A stretch of DNA of 64,000 bases from NCBI RefSeq assembly GCF_030230605.1, contig NZ_JASPDO010000004.1, forward strand, positions 62,001-126,000. The letters run 5' to 3'. Position 1 is the stretch's first letter, and each line of letters begins with the position of its first letter. The notes beneath the pieces are model-generated. The model did not search any database and was not told the origin of the DNA. It saw only the letters and a list, made by a program, of their open reading frames with translations. This document shows positions 55,534 to 63,850 of this stretch, piece after piece. Both the position numbers and the translations under genes were made by a program. The DNA is from Brevibacterium sp. UMB1308A (lineage in GTDB: Bacteria > Actinomycetota > Actinomycetes > Actinomycetales > Brevibacteriaceae).

Positions 55534-55557
55534 TATCGCATGACTATTCGTGCGATA
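55534..55557. promoter_or_regulatory. Operator-like dyad 1 upstream of the controller gene
   Basis: TATCGCA, 10 bases, TGCGATA: perfect 7-bp arms centred 27 bases before the controller ATG. The half-site recurs in dyad 2. Confidence 0.6.
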
Positions 55558-55587
55558 CAGCCAGCTTTGATCAAGGTGTACATTTGG

Positions 55588-55612
55588 GTATCGCATGACG
55601 CCCTACCGATAC
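55588..55612. promoter_or_regulatory. Operator-like dyad 2 upstream of the controller gene
   Basis: GTATCG, 13 bases, CGATAC; its left half TATCGCATGAC repeats 11 bases of dyad 1 exactly (55534-55544 versus 55589-55599). Two such sites are typical of autoregulated controller genes. Confidence 0.5.
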
Positions 55613-55615
55613 TTT

Positions 55616-55744
55616 TTACACCCTCGGGTGCTGCAGTGACTCGCAAACCCGGATCAGCTCTGCCCAGAGATCCTCAGCGGTCACTTTGCGTCCTTTCAAA
55701 ACGCGAGAAACCCCTCGAGCTGCGTCTCTACGTAGGCTCAACGT
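55616..55744 (-). pseudogene. Truncated gene remnant next to the IS end
   Basis: 42 codons ending in TAA read RRDAARGVSRVLKGRKVTAE followed by DLWAELIRVCESLQHP. It has protein-like composition but no start with a ribosome site, and its 5' side ends where the IS-derived sequence begins. I do not recognise the family. It could also be a chance frame. Confidence 0.25.
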
Positions 55745-55750
55745 CTAGCT

Positions 55751-55766
55751 CAAGGGACTTGACCCC
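55751..55766 (+). repeat. Solo copy of the IS256-type right end
   Basis: CAAGGGACTTGACCCC is identical (16/16) to the right terminus of the IS element at 63796-63811 and in the same orientation. No transposase lies to its left. It supplies TTGACC, used as a -35 by the iron operon promoter. Sixteen bases is a short match, so its IS origin is likely but not certain. Confidence 0.5.
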
Positions 55767-55787
55767 GGTCGGGAGTTAGGTTAGGCT
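55759..55787 (+). promoter_or_regulatory. Promoter of the iron-import operon
   Basis: TTGACC (55759-55764), a 17-base spacer and TAGGCT (55782-55787). The -10 lies within the iron box, so bound repressor would block RNA polymerase. The -35 lies inside the IS-like end. Confidence 0.6.
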
Positions 55788-55794
55788 TACCTAA
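55776..55794 (+). promoter_or_regulatory. Iron box (DtxR/IdeR operator)
   Basis: TTAGGTTAGGCTTACCTAA matches the 19-bp DtxR/IdeR consensus TTAGGTTAGSCTAACCTAA at 18 positions. It lies 18 bases before the GTG start of the first operon gene and overlaps the -10. Predicts repression when iron is plentiful. Confidence 0.92.
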
Positions 55795-55811
55795 GTGGAA
55801 GGAGGTTTGCT

Positions 55812-56405
55812 GTGACAGACCGATCCGGTACAGTTCGACGCTCAGCTCGCGGAGGATTAACCGACTCAATTCTAGGTACCCGAAATCTCATGATGGTGGC
55901 CTCCCTGTCGGTGGTCGGCCTCATCATCCTCATCCCACTGAACTACATCGCGCCGGCGGGTGCGGCTTCGCAGAGCGCAGTCTGGCTCGGGGTGTCCCTT
56001 CTCGGACTTTGGGTCATTCCCTACCTCCTTCCTCTGGCCGTTGTGCGAAGGCCGGGCGCTTCGCTGCTGGCCGCGCTGATCATCGGAGTTGTGAGCGTAT
56101 TTACTACTCCCACTGGGCCTGCCGCGATTGTCGGTAACGTCATTGGCGGGCTCCTGGTTGAGTTTCCCATGGCGTTGATGCTGTACCGGAAGTGGACGTG
56201 GTGGGCGTATCTGATCTCCGCCGCATTCTTCGGGGCATTTAACAGCCTGTTGTACCTCACGCTGCTCAAGCACGCGGTGGGAATCTCGGTATCGGGACTG
56301 ATCGTGCTGGTGGGAGTCACGTCGTCCGTCATTGGCGGTTTGGCCGTCGTCGGACTAACCCGTTTGCTCAACAATGCAGGCGTAGGCGTAGACCATCGTG
56401 AGTGA
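55812..56405 (+). CDS. ECF transporter S component, iron-regulated
   Basis: 197-residue membrane protein with six helices (LMMVASLSVVGLIILIPLNY, ASLLAALIIGVVSVFTTPTG, AIVGNVIGGLLVEFPMALML, ISAAFFGAFNSLLYLTLLKH). The last part resembles YkoE-like S components, the membrane substrate-binding subunit of ECF importers. GTG start at 55812 behind AAGGAGG. The iron box indicates an iron-containing ligand such as a siderophore or heme instead of a vitamin. It overlaps the next gene by eight bases. Confidence 0.8.
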   Translation: MTDRSGTVRRSARGGLTDSILGTRNLMMVASLSVVGLIILIPLNYIAPAGAASQSAVWLGVSLLGLWVIPYLLPLAVVRRPGASLLAALIIGVVSVFTTPTGPAAIVGNVIGGLLVEFPMALMLYRKWTWWAYLISAAFFGAFNSLLYLTLLKHAVGISVSGLIVLVGVTSSVIGGLAVVGLTRLLNNAGVGVDHRE

Positions 56406-58725
56406 AAGGCTGGCCTCCACTTTGAGCAGCGAGCAACGGTCTGTGAGCGAGTCCGCGCGGGCGCTCCTGGCGGTTGAGGATCTTTCCGTTCACTACTTGG
56501 GTCAGGACCGGTGGGTGCTGCAACGTCCAAGCCTGGTCCACCTGAGCGGTCAGGTAACGGCCGTCATTGGGCCCTCTGGATGCGGTAAAACTACCTTCGT
56601 CCGAGCCGTGTGCGGCCTTGCGCCCCACTGTCTGCCGTCCGAATACTCCGGCAGCGTTCAAATTGTCGGCGCCGAAATCGCCGACGCCACGGTCCAGTTG
56701 ATCGCTACCAATGTCGCCTACGTGGGACAAAATCCGGATGCCGCAGTCATTACCCGTACGGTGTATGACGATGTCGCGTTTGCGCTGCAGAACCTCTGCC
56801 TGCCTGTTCCTGAGATTGATCGACGGGTACGCGAGGCATTGGCTGCGGTTGGTCTGGAGACCAAGCTGTGGGAGAGCCCATGGAGATTATCGGGCGGCCA
56901 ACGCCAGCGCCTAGCGATCGCGGTAGCACTGGCTATGCAGCCCCGCTTACTAGTCCTCGATGAGCCAACATCGATGATTGACACGCAAGGCACGGACGAG
57001 TTTTACAGCGTCATCCAACAGCTGGTTAGCGATGGCGTGGGCATCGTGGTGATCGACCATGACCTCGACCCGGTCCTACCCCTGTGCGATCACGTCATAG
57101 CGCTCAACGCGCAGGGCGCGGTGATCGCGCAGGGAACTCCACATGGGGTTTTTCTCAGCCATACCGCGGAACTTGAGGCGTGCGGAGTGTGGCTGCTCCG
57201 TGCGTTACGCGACGAATCCCCGCACCACGCCTTGACCTGCGAGCAGGCGGGCATTCGAGTTCCCCGCATCACGGATATCTGTGGTGATTCGGTGCAATAT
57301 CAGCGGCGCACCGAAGCAGGATGGGAAACCATCGATGCGATTGACACGCTCGACGGTGGAGGCAGCGCCACGGTAGAGCTGGCAGATTTCTGTGTTCCCG
57401 GACGTTCCCCAGCTATCTCTATGCGGCTACGGGGTGGCGAGTTTATCGCCCTTATAGGGCCGAATGGCGCAGGCAAAACATCCCTGCTCGCGGCGCTGGC
57501 GGGTCTCATACCATCAAAGGCACAACGCGCTACGGTCTGCGGAGAGGTTGTGCGGCGAGGGCGGCACCAGGTCGGCTACGTGTTTCAAAACCCGGAACAT
57601 CAGATGGTTTGTTCCACCGTGGCTGGCGAAATCTCCACGGGGGATGTTTCCGCGTCTAAAGCCGAGGCTATTGTGGAGCAATTCCATCTCTCCCAGTATC
57701 GAGACCAACACCCGTTGACTCTCTCAGGCGGCCAGATTCGTAGACTATCGGTGGCTACGATGGTCGCCGAGAGCCGCGATGTGATTGTCCTTGACGAGCC
57801 CACGTACGGCCAGGACTGGGCGAATACCTGCGAACTCATGGCCTTCATCGACGAACTGCGCGCTGAGGGCAGAACCGTCATCATGGCCACCCACGACCTA
57901 GAACTTGCCCTATCACGCTGCAGCCACATCATCGCGCTACCTGCTGCCGTTAGCGAAACTCGTGAAAACGCCGCATCCGCAGCACCAGCGAACCCGCCTT
58001 CGCCGTCCGTGCCCCGTGGACTCTTCTCATCGTTCAATCCTGTGACGTTGCTATTGGCGCTAATCCCGGCGATGGTCATGGTGTTCGTATGCAAGGACCC
58101 GGCCGTCAATGTTGGAGTGCTCATCGCAGCGAGCCTGGCCATGGTAGCCGCGAGAGCGAGTCGCGCTCGAACGGTCATGTCACTGCTAGCACCCTGGGTC
58201 ATCGCAGCTGTGCTACTGCCGGTGTTCCGCTACAACTACACCATTGAAGAGGTCAGCCCACTCTACAATCACGGTGGCGAGCTTGCGGCAGCGAGCGGTA
58301 TCGGGGCACTGTTGTCCCTCATGCTGCTTTCAGGCATCAGCACTCATCCGGAAGCGCTGCTTCGCACGTTGACGACGACGTTCAAGCTTCCCTATCGGGT
58401 CACTGCGGCGGGAACTGCGGCTGTCGCCTTCGTCACTCGTTTCCGGCAAGATTTCCAGCTGTTGCGCACAGCGCGGGCATTGCGGGGTATTGGGGCATCA
58501 TGGGGGCCGTTAGCGCCCGCAATTCGATGGGTGGGTTCCCTCGTGCCGCTGGCGATCCTCGCCGTCCAGCACGGCGAACGGGTTGCCCTGTCGATGGATT
58601 CACGTGGCTTTGGCGCCTATCCGCGGCGCACGGAACTCCAACACACACCGTGGCAGGTGCGAGATTGGTGCCTGGTGGGCCTCCTTTGGGCCGTTACTGC
58701 GTTGCTGTGGTGGTGGCGCCAATGA
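56398..58725 (+). CDS. Fused ECF energising module EcfA-EcfA'-EcfT
   Basis: 775 residues joining all three energising subunits. ATPase 1 (~22-270): GPSGCGKTTF, LSGGQRQRLAIAVALAM and LLVLDEPTSMID. ATPase 2 (~310-520): GPNGAGKTSLL, LSGGQIRRLSVATMV and VIVLDEPTYGQDW. The C-terminal ~235 residues are an EcfT membrane protein with helices and the two coupling motifs TARALRGIG and SMDSRGFGAY. The fused order A-A'-T is unusual but known. GTG start overlaps the S component. The ATG of the next gene overlaps its stop. Confidence 0.88.
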   Translation: MSERLASTLSSEQRSVSESARALLAVEDLSVHYLGQDRWVLQRPSLVHLSGQVTAVIGPSGCGKTTFVRAVCGLAPHCLPSEYSGSVQIVGAEIADATVQLIATNVAYVGQNPDAAVITRTVYDDVAFALQNLCLPVPEIDRRVREALAAVGLETKLWESPWRLSGGQRQRLAIAVALAMQPRLLVLDEPTSMIDTQGTDEFYSVIQQLVSDGVGIVVIDHDLDPVLPLCDHVIALNAQGAVIAQGTPHGVFLSHTAELEACGVWLLRALRDESPHHALTCEQAGIRVPRITDICGDSVQYQRRTEAGWETIDAIDTLDGGGSATVELADFCVPGRSPAISMRLRGGEFIALIGPNGAGKTSLLAALAGLIPSKAQRATVCGEVVRRGRHQVGYVFQNPEHQMVCSTVAGEISTGDVSASKAEAIVEQFHLSQYRDQHPLTLSGGQIRRLSVATMVAESRDVIVLDEPTYGQDWANTCELMAFIDELRAEGRTVIMATHDLELALSRCSHIIALPAAVSETRENAASAAPANPPSPSVPRGLFSSFNPVTLLLALIPAMVMVFVCKDPAVNVGVLIAASLAMVAARASRARTVMSLLAPWVIAAVLLPVFRYNYTIEEVSPLYNHGGELAAASGIGALLSLMLLSGISTHPEALLRTLTTTFKLPYRVTAAGTAAVAFVTRFRQDFQLLRTARALRGIGASWGPLAPAIRWVGSLVPLAILAVQHGERVALSMDSRGFGAYPRRTELQHTPWQVRDWCLVGLLWAVTALLWWWRQ

Positions 58726-58760
58726 ACGTTTCGAAAGACTCGACTCGACAGGAGCCTGAT

Positions 58761-60503
58761 GTGAGTATTTCCGTCGCCGCACTAATCCGCCCGGCCAAGG
58801 GCGCGATGGTCCTTTCCGCAGTCCTCACAGCCTTAAGCGCTATCGTCACGCTGGTGCCGTTCGTCGCCTTACACAACATGGCCGCGATCTGGCTTGACGG
58901 GCAGGTGCGCACCGGCTGGACCGGAAAGCCGTGGGTTTGGGCCGTGATAGCGGTGCTTTCGCTGTTCGTGGGCCAATTGCTCTACCTGTTTGGATTGGGT
59001 GTCACCCACGAGGCAGAAGCCAAGCTCCGACATCGGTTGCGCGGCAATGTGGTCCAAGCGCTGGGCAGTTTGCCCTTGGGTAGGGTCTCGCAGGTGCCGC
59101 ACGGGGCCATCCGCAAGATGGTGTGTGACGATACCGCAGCCATCCATACTCTCGTTGCGCATGTTCCCGGTGATGTCACCAACGCCGTGGTCTCGATGGT
59201 CGTAGGCCTCGGGTATCTCGTGTGGGTCGATTGGCGACTGGCGCTCGCGCTCTTTGGAACGTGGGCCGTAGCGATCATGATCATCGTCAGCACGACCATG
59301 CGCGGCTATAGCGATATCACCGAGCGATTCGGACATGCCCAGACCGCACTGGCCGCAGCCACCGTCGAAATGCTTGAGGGCATTAAGGAGATCAAGAATT
59401 TCCAGGCCACCGATGCGACCCGAACGCGCTTTAACGCCGCCCGCCAGCAATTTTCTGCCATCTCCTTCGACTGGGTTCGTCGCTCCGGCAGAGCGATTAG
59501 TCTGCTCGGTTCGCTACTGCGTCCAGCCACGGTCTTCGTCACGGTCGCGTTACTGGCGGCGCTATTCGTCGCACAGGATTGGAGCACGCTGTCGGCGACG
59601 CTGCCATTCTTCCTGATCGCTCCCGGTATCCCGGAGGGGTTCACGGTGCTAGTCGGTCTGATGCAGCATATCTATGAGTCGCAGCTGGCGGCTCGCACCA
59701 CGGCAGAGCTGCTTTCCGAGAAACCCATGCCCGAAGGCAGCCGCACCCAAGAAGAGGGCCCAAACCCCGGCCAAGTTGAGGTCTGTGAGGTTTCCTTCTC
59801 CTACGAGCCTGACGTGCCCGTTGTGCACGGTGTCTCCTTTACGGCTGAGCCCGGAACGGTCACGGCTCTGGTGGGCCCGTCGGGCGGAGGGAAGTCCACA
59901 CTGGCCCGGCTGATTGCGCGCTTTTACGACGTCAATGATGGCGTGGTACGCATCAGCGGTGTGGATGTGCGCGAGGCGAGTTTTTCGTGGCTACTTTCCC
60001 GCGTCGCGATCGTCCTACAGGACGTAACGTTGTCGAACGATTCGGTCCATACCAATATCGCGCTGTCGAAACCGTCGGCAACGCGCGCCGAGGTCGAGGC
60101 AGCAGCCCGTGCGGCATGCATCCACGATCGCATTATGCGTCTGCCCGAGGGGTATGACACCGTGCTTGGCGAGGTTGGTGGCTTCCTCTCGGGCGGTGAG
60201 CGGCAGCGCATCACCCTGGCGCGAGCATACTTGCAGGATGCGCCGATCTTGATTCTCGACGAGGCCACCGCGCAAGCAGACCCCCAGTCGGAGCGTGCGA
60301 TCCACGAAGCGCTCAGCACCTTGGCATCCGGGCGCACGGTGATCATCATCGCGCATCGACTCGCCACCATCCGAGACGCCGACCAGATCCTCGTGATTGA
60401 GGACGGCCACATCACTCAGCGTGGTAGGCACGAGGACTTGGTCGACCAAGCGGGGACCTATAGCGAGATGTGGCGGGCCCAAGAACTCCATTACATGGCC
60501 TAA
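58761..60503 (+). CDS. ABC exporter-fold transporter, first half (IrtA/YbtP-like)
   Basis: About 580 residues: six-helix membrane domain, then ATPase with Walker A GPSGGGKST, signature FLSGGERQRITLARAYL and Walker B ILILDEATAQADPQ. I prefer the GTG at 58761 behind AGGAG; an ATG at 58722 overlapping the previous stop would add 13 residues. Paired with the next gene it forms a heterodimer. Exporter-fold pairs near iron boxes include siderophore importers IrtAB and YbtPQ, so import is plausible, but export cannot be excluded. Confidence 0.85.
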   Translation: MSISVAALIRPAKGAMVLSAVLTALSAIVTLVPFVALHNMAAIWLDGQVRTGWTGKPWVWAVIAVLSLFVGQLLYLFGLGVTHEAEAKLRHRLRGNVVQALGSLPLGRVSQVPHGAIRKMVCDDTAAIHTLVAHVPGDVTNAVVSMVVGLGYLVWVDWRLALALFGTWAVAIMIIVSTTMRGYSDITERFGHAQTALAAATVEMLEGIKEIKNFQATDATRTRFNAARQQFSAISFDWVRRSGRAISLLGSLLRPATVFVTVALLAALFVAQDWSTLSATLPFFLIAPGIPEGFTVLVGLMQHIYESQLAARTTAELLSEKPMPEGSRTQEEGPNPGQVEVCEVSFSYEPDVPVVHGVSFTAEPGTVTALVGPSGGGKSTLARLIARFYDVNDGVVRISGVDVREASFSWLLSRVAIVLQDVTLSNDSVHTNIALSKPSATRAEVEAAARAACIHDRIMRLPEGYDTVLGEVGGFLSGGERQRITLARAYLQDAPILILDEATAQADPQSERAIHEALSTLASGRTVIIIAHRLATIRDADQILVIEDGHITQRGRHEDLVDQAGTYSEMWRAQELHYMA

Positions 60504-60517
60504 GGAGAGACACGCTC

Positions 60518-62260
60518 ATGTGGAAACTAATGATCAGGGTCGTCAACAGGGCCGAGTTGCGTACGTTGGTGGGCTGGTTCGCCTTCTCCGCTGTCCTACA
60601 AGGCATCACACTGGCGTTGATGATCCCCTTCCTTCGGGCATTATTCTCCCGCTCTGAAACCCTTGGCACCTGGCTCGTCGTCGTTGCCATCCTCGGCGCG
60701 ATCACGGTGACGGTCGACACCTTCGCGATGTACCGCTCCTATCGGATCAGCGTCTATGAAGTATGCGATACCTTAATTGATCGCGTAGCAGATCATGTCT
60801 TGCAGCTGCCGCTTGGGTGGTTTAATGCCAAACGCGAAGCGGACGTGGCTAATGCGACATCCAAGGAGATCAACACCCTGTCGCATCTGGCATCAATGGT
60901 GATCCCGAACCTGTGCAACGCCTTCATCGTGCCGTTGGTGATGCTCGTTGCCACCGCATTCATTGAGTGGCCGTTAGCTGTGGTCATGGCAGTGTCGATC
61001 TTGCCGTTTATTCTCACGTGGCGGAAAATGTCGGCGGCAACAACCAGAGCCAATGACATGGAAGACCGTACCTCGGCCGCCGCAGCCGGCCGGTTGATTG
61101 AGTTCGCCAGGCTACAACCGGTGCTTCGAGCCACGGGTGCCGCGACGTCGTGGGACCCCGTACAAGAGACTCTGCAAGCCGACTCTGAGGCGACGTTGGC
61201 CGGGCTTCGGATCAAGGGCCGACCTGCCCAAGGATTCAACCTCATCGCTAACGTGACTTTCGCGGTGGTGCTCGCCTTGGGGCTGTCGTTCGTGACCGGA
61301 GCGCGTCTGGACCCGATTGCGTATCTGGTGATCGCGGCGGTCAGTGCGCGCATGCTGCTGCCGCTCACAAAAGCCGCGCTCTACGCATCTGAGGTCGATA
61401 ACGCCGCAGTGGCGTTGCGCCAGATGGGAATAATCCTTGATGCCGCGCCACTTGCCGAACCTGATTCCGAGCAGGCACGGGAACCGCGTGGGACGTCGAT
61501 TGAATTCCGAGGAGTGTCGTTTTCCTACGAGTCAGGCCGGCCTGTCCTAGACGATGTCTCGCTCACCGCCCCGCAGGGAGCAGTCACCGCACTAGTGGGG
61601 CCGTCAGGGGCCGGGAAGTCGACGATCTTGCGTCTCACCGCAAGGTTTTGGGATGTCGACGCCGGTAGCGTGACCATCGGTGGGGTGGACGTGCGCGAGA
61701 TTCCAACCACGCGGATCATGGAGCTGACCTCGATGGTGTTCCAGGACACCTACCTGTTTGACACCACGATCCGGGAGAATCTGCGGATTGCCCGTCCCAA
61801 TGCGACGGACGCCGAGTTGGAAGAAGCAGCTCGCAAGGCGAGACTTGATCGGGTGATTGAGGCGCTGCCTCACGGTTGGGATACCGAAGTGGGGCCTGCC
61901 GGGCAGAGCCTGTCTGGAGGTGAGCGCCAACGAGTGGCAATCGCTCGGGCATTCATCAAGGATGCTCCGATACTGCTGCTCGACGAGATTACCTCGGCGC
62001 TGGACGGCGAGAATGAATCGGCGATTAGCGACGTCATCAGTCAACTATCTGAGGGCCGCACTGTGATCGTGGTAGCGCACAGACTATCCACCATAGATAG
62101 CGCCGATCAGGTGGTCTTCCTCGAACCCTTAGCGGACGGTGCTATCGTCGCCGAAACCGGCACGCCTAAGGAATTGTCTAGTCGGCCCGGACGGTTCCAC
62201 GATTTCGTGGCTGCCGCCGATGCGTCGTATCGTTGGCAGCTGAGACACACCTCAGATTAG
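60518..62260 (+). CDS. ABC exporter-fold transporter, second half (IrtB/YbtQ-like)
   Basis: 580 residues. N-terminal helices include LRTLVGWFAFSAVLQGITLA and LVVVAILGAITVTVDTFAMY. The ATPase has Walker A GPSGAGKST, signature SLSGGERQRVAIARAFI and Walker B ILLLDEITSALDGEN, where I replaces the usual A after DE; the catalytic Glu is kept. Strong ribosome site AAGGAG precedes the ATG. It is the last gene of the iron operon; ~155 bases later an IS element begins. Confidence 0.85.
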   Translation: MWKLMIRVVNRAELRTLVGWFAFSAVLQGITLALMIPFLRALFSRSETLGTWLVVVAILGAITVTVDTFAMYRSYRISVYEVCDTLIDRVADHVLQLPLGWFNAKREADVANATSKEINTLSHLASMVIPNLCNAFIVPLVMLVATAFIEWPLAVVMAVSILPFILTWRKMSAATTRANDMEDRTSAAAAGRLIEFARLQPVLRATGAATSWDPVQETLQADSEATLAGLRIKGRPAQGFNLIANVTFAVVLALGLSFVTGARLDPIAYLVIAAVSARMLLPLTKAALYASEVDNAAVALRQMGIILDAAPLAEPDSEQAREPRGTSIEFRGVSFSYESGRPVLDDVSLTAPQGAVTALVGPSGAGKSTILRLTARFWDVDAGSVTIGGVDVREIPTTRIMELTSMVFQDTYLFDTTIRENLRIARPNATDAELEEAARKARLDRVIEALPHGWDTEVGPAGQSLSGGERQRVAIARAFIKDAPILLLDEITSALDGENESAISDVISQLSEGRTVIVVAHRLSTIDSADQVVFLEPLADGAIVAETGTPKELSSRPGRFHDFVAAADASYRWQLRHTSD

Positions 62261-62419
62261 CGGACGCGGTCCCGGTGCCAGGCGCCAAGCCCTAAACCCA
62301 CAGCTCGAATCGGAGTACCTCGACACGTTTGGCACACGTGGGGGTGCGGACATGGCGCTAGTGGGATCATTTGCGAACAGCATCTCGCTGATGAGCGAGG
62401 GCGCTACTAATCACCAAGG

Positions 62420-62448
62420 GAGTTGAGTCCCTCATAGTGGTGTAGCGG
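62420..62448 (+). repeat. IS left inverted repeat
   Basis: Left terminus of the IS; shares TAGTGGTGTA and GTCCCT with the complement of the right end. Confidence 0.7.
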
Positions 62449-62530
62449 GGTGGTCGTGCTGGACAGCAGGGCGGTCACCGTGTGATCCTCGAGTTTCGTC
62501 CCCTACAACTCACTCGCGAAAGGCCACACG

Positions 62531-63760
62531 ATGACCGCTACCCATATTGTCGACCCTGCCGGGCTGCTTGGCGAACTGCTTGCCGAGGCGTCACCTGTTG
62601 CAGACTGTGATCAACGAGTTGCTGTCTGCGGATGCTGATGCGGTTGCAGGTGCCGAGTACGGCCGCCCAGATCCTGACCGACGTGCCCAGCGCAACGGCT
62701 ACCGCCACCGGCCTCTCGATACCCGTGTTGGGACCTTGGACATCGCGGTCCCGAAACTACTCCAGGGCACCTATTTCCCTGAGTGGCTGCTGGAGCGTCG
62801 CAAGCGCGCCGAGTCCGCATTGATCACTGTTGTTGCCGACTGCTATCTCGCTGGAGTCAGTACTCGCCGGATGGACAAGTTGGTCAAGACGTTGGGAATC
62901 GACCGGCTGTCGAAGTCCCAGGTCTCTCGCATGGCCGCCGAGTTGGACGAGCACGTCGCCGAGTTTCGACACCGTCCACTAGGCGATGCTGGGCCGTTCA
63001 CGTTCGTGACCGCCGACGCGTTGACGATGAAAGTTCGCGAGGGAGGTCGTGTGGTCAACGCGGTCGTCATGCTCGCGACCGGGGTCAACGCCGACGGGCA
63101 TCGCGAAGTCTTAGGGATGCGGGTCGCCACGAGCGAGACCGGCCCGGCCTGGAACGAGTTTTTCGCCGATCTGGTCGCCCGAGGACTGTCCGGGGGTCCG
63201 GCTGGTCACCTCCGACGCCCACCAAGGCCTCGTGGAAGCGATCGCGGCGAACCTGCCCGGTGCCGTCTGGCAGCGTTGCCGCACTCACTACGCCGCGAAC
63301 CTGATGAGCATCACTCCCAAGAGCTTGTGGCCGGCGGTCAAGGCCATGCTCCACTCCGTCTATGACCAGCCTGACGCCGATGCTGTTCACGCCCAGTTCG
63401 ACCGGCTGCTGGACTACACCGCCGAGAAACTCCCCGACGTCGCAGACCACCTCGATGCCGCCCGCGCTGACATTCTCACGTTCACCAGCTTCCCGACCGA
63501 GGTCTGGTAGCAGATCTGGTCGAACAACCCCCACCGAACGGCTGAACCGCGAGATCCGGCGCCGCACCGATGCGGTTGGGATCTTCCCAAACCGGGAAGC
63601 GATTGTCCGGCTCGTCGGCGCCGTCCTGGCCGAGCAAACCGATGAATGGGCAGAAGGCCGCCGCTACCTCGGCCTGGAAGTCCTCGCCAAGAGCCGCCTC
63701 AACCTGATCACCACACCCACAACCACGACCGATGCCGACATGCCCGCACTCGCAGGCTAA
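62531..63760 (+). pseudogene. IS256-family transposase, frameshifted
   Basis: The DDE catalytic residues can be traced across frames: D in FVTADALTMKVREGG, D in LVTSDAHQGLVEA and E in [12 protein letters not shown]. The gene is disrupted by a deletion/frameshift near 62594 (after GLLGELLAEAS), a one-base gain in a G run near 63193, a TAG at 63508-63510 after FPTEVW, and a one-base gain in a C run near 63530. Remaining parts match well, so decay is recent or sequencing errors in homopolymers contribute. Confidence 0.85.
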
Positions 63761-63782
63761 AACCCCAAACGAGAGGAAAGCA

Positions 63783-63811
63783 CCGTTACACCACTACAAG
63801 GGACTTGACCC
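63783..63811 (+). repeat. IS right inverted repeat
   Basis: Right terminus of the IS, ending GGGACTTGACCC; identical over its last 16 bases to 55751-55766. Confidence 0.7.
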
Positions 63812-63850
63812 CCAACTTGCTAAAAGCTTTGTAGTTGACTAGGAGTGCAG

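Larger units (their letters stand above)
62420..63811 (+). mobile_element. IS256-family insertion sequence (degenerate)
   Basis: About 1,392 bp bounded by imperfect 29-bp inverted repeats (62420-62448 and 63783-63811; 23 of 29 match, all mismatches transitions). The central part encodes an IS256-type transposase in broken frames. No target duplication was found in the flanks. The right terminus carries an outward TTGACC hexamer. G+C and degeneration suggest an old insertion no longer mobile by itself. Confidence 0.8.

Noticed and set aside
60090..60099. CCGAGGTCGA and other CCGAGGT cores in the island as decamer copies
   Set aside because: They match only the 7-base core, expected by chance at this base composition; no exact 10-mer is present after 53.1 kb.
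62400..63850. Target-site duplication of the IS
   Set aside because: The bases flanking the two ends (CTACTAATCACCAA and AACTTGCTAAAA) show no 8-9 bp direct repeat.
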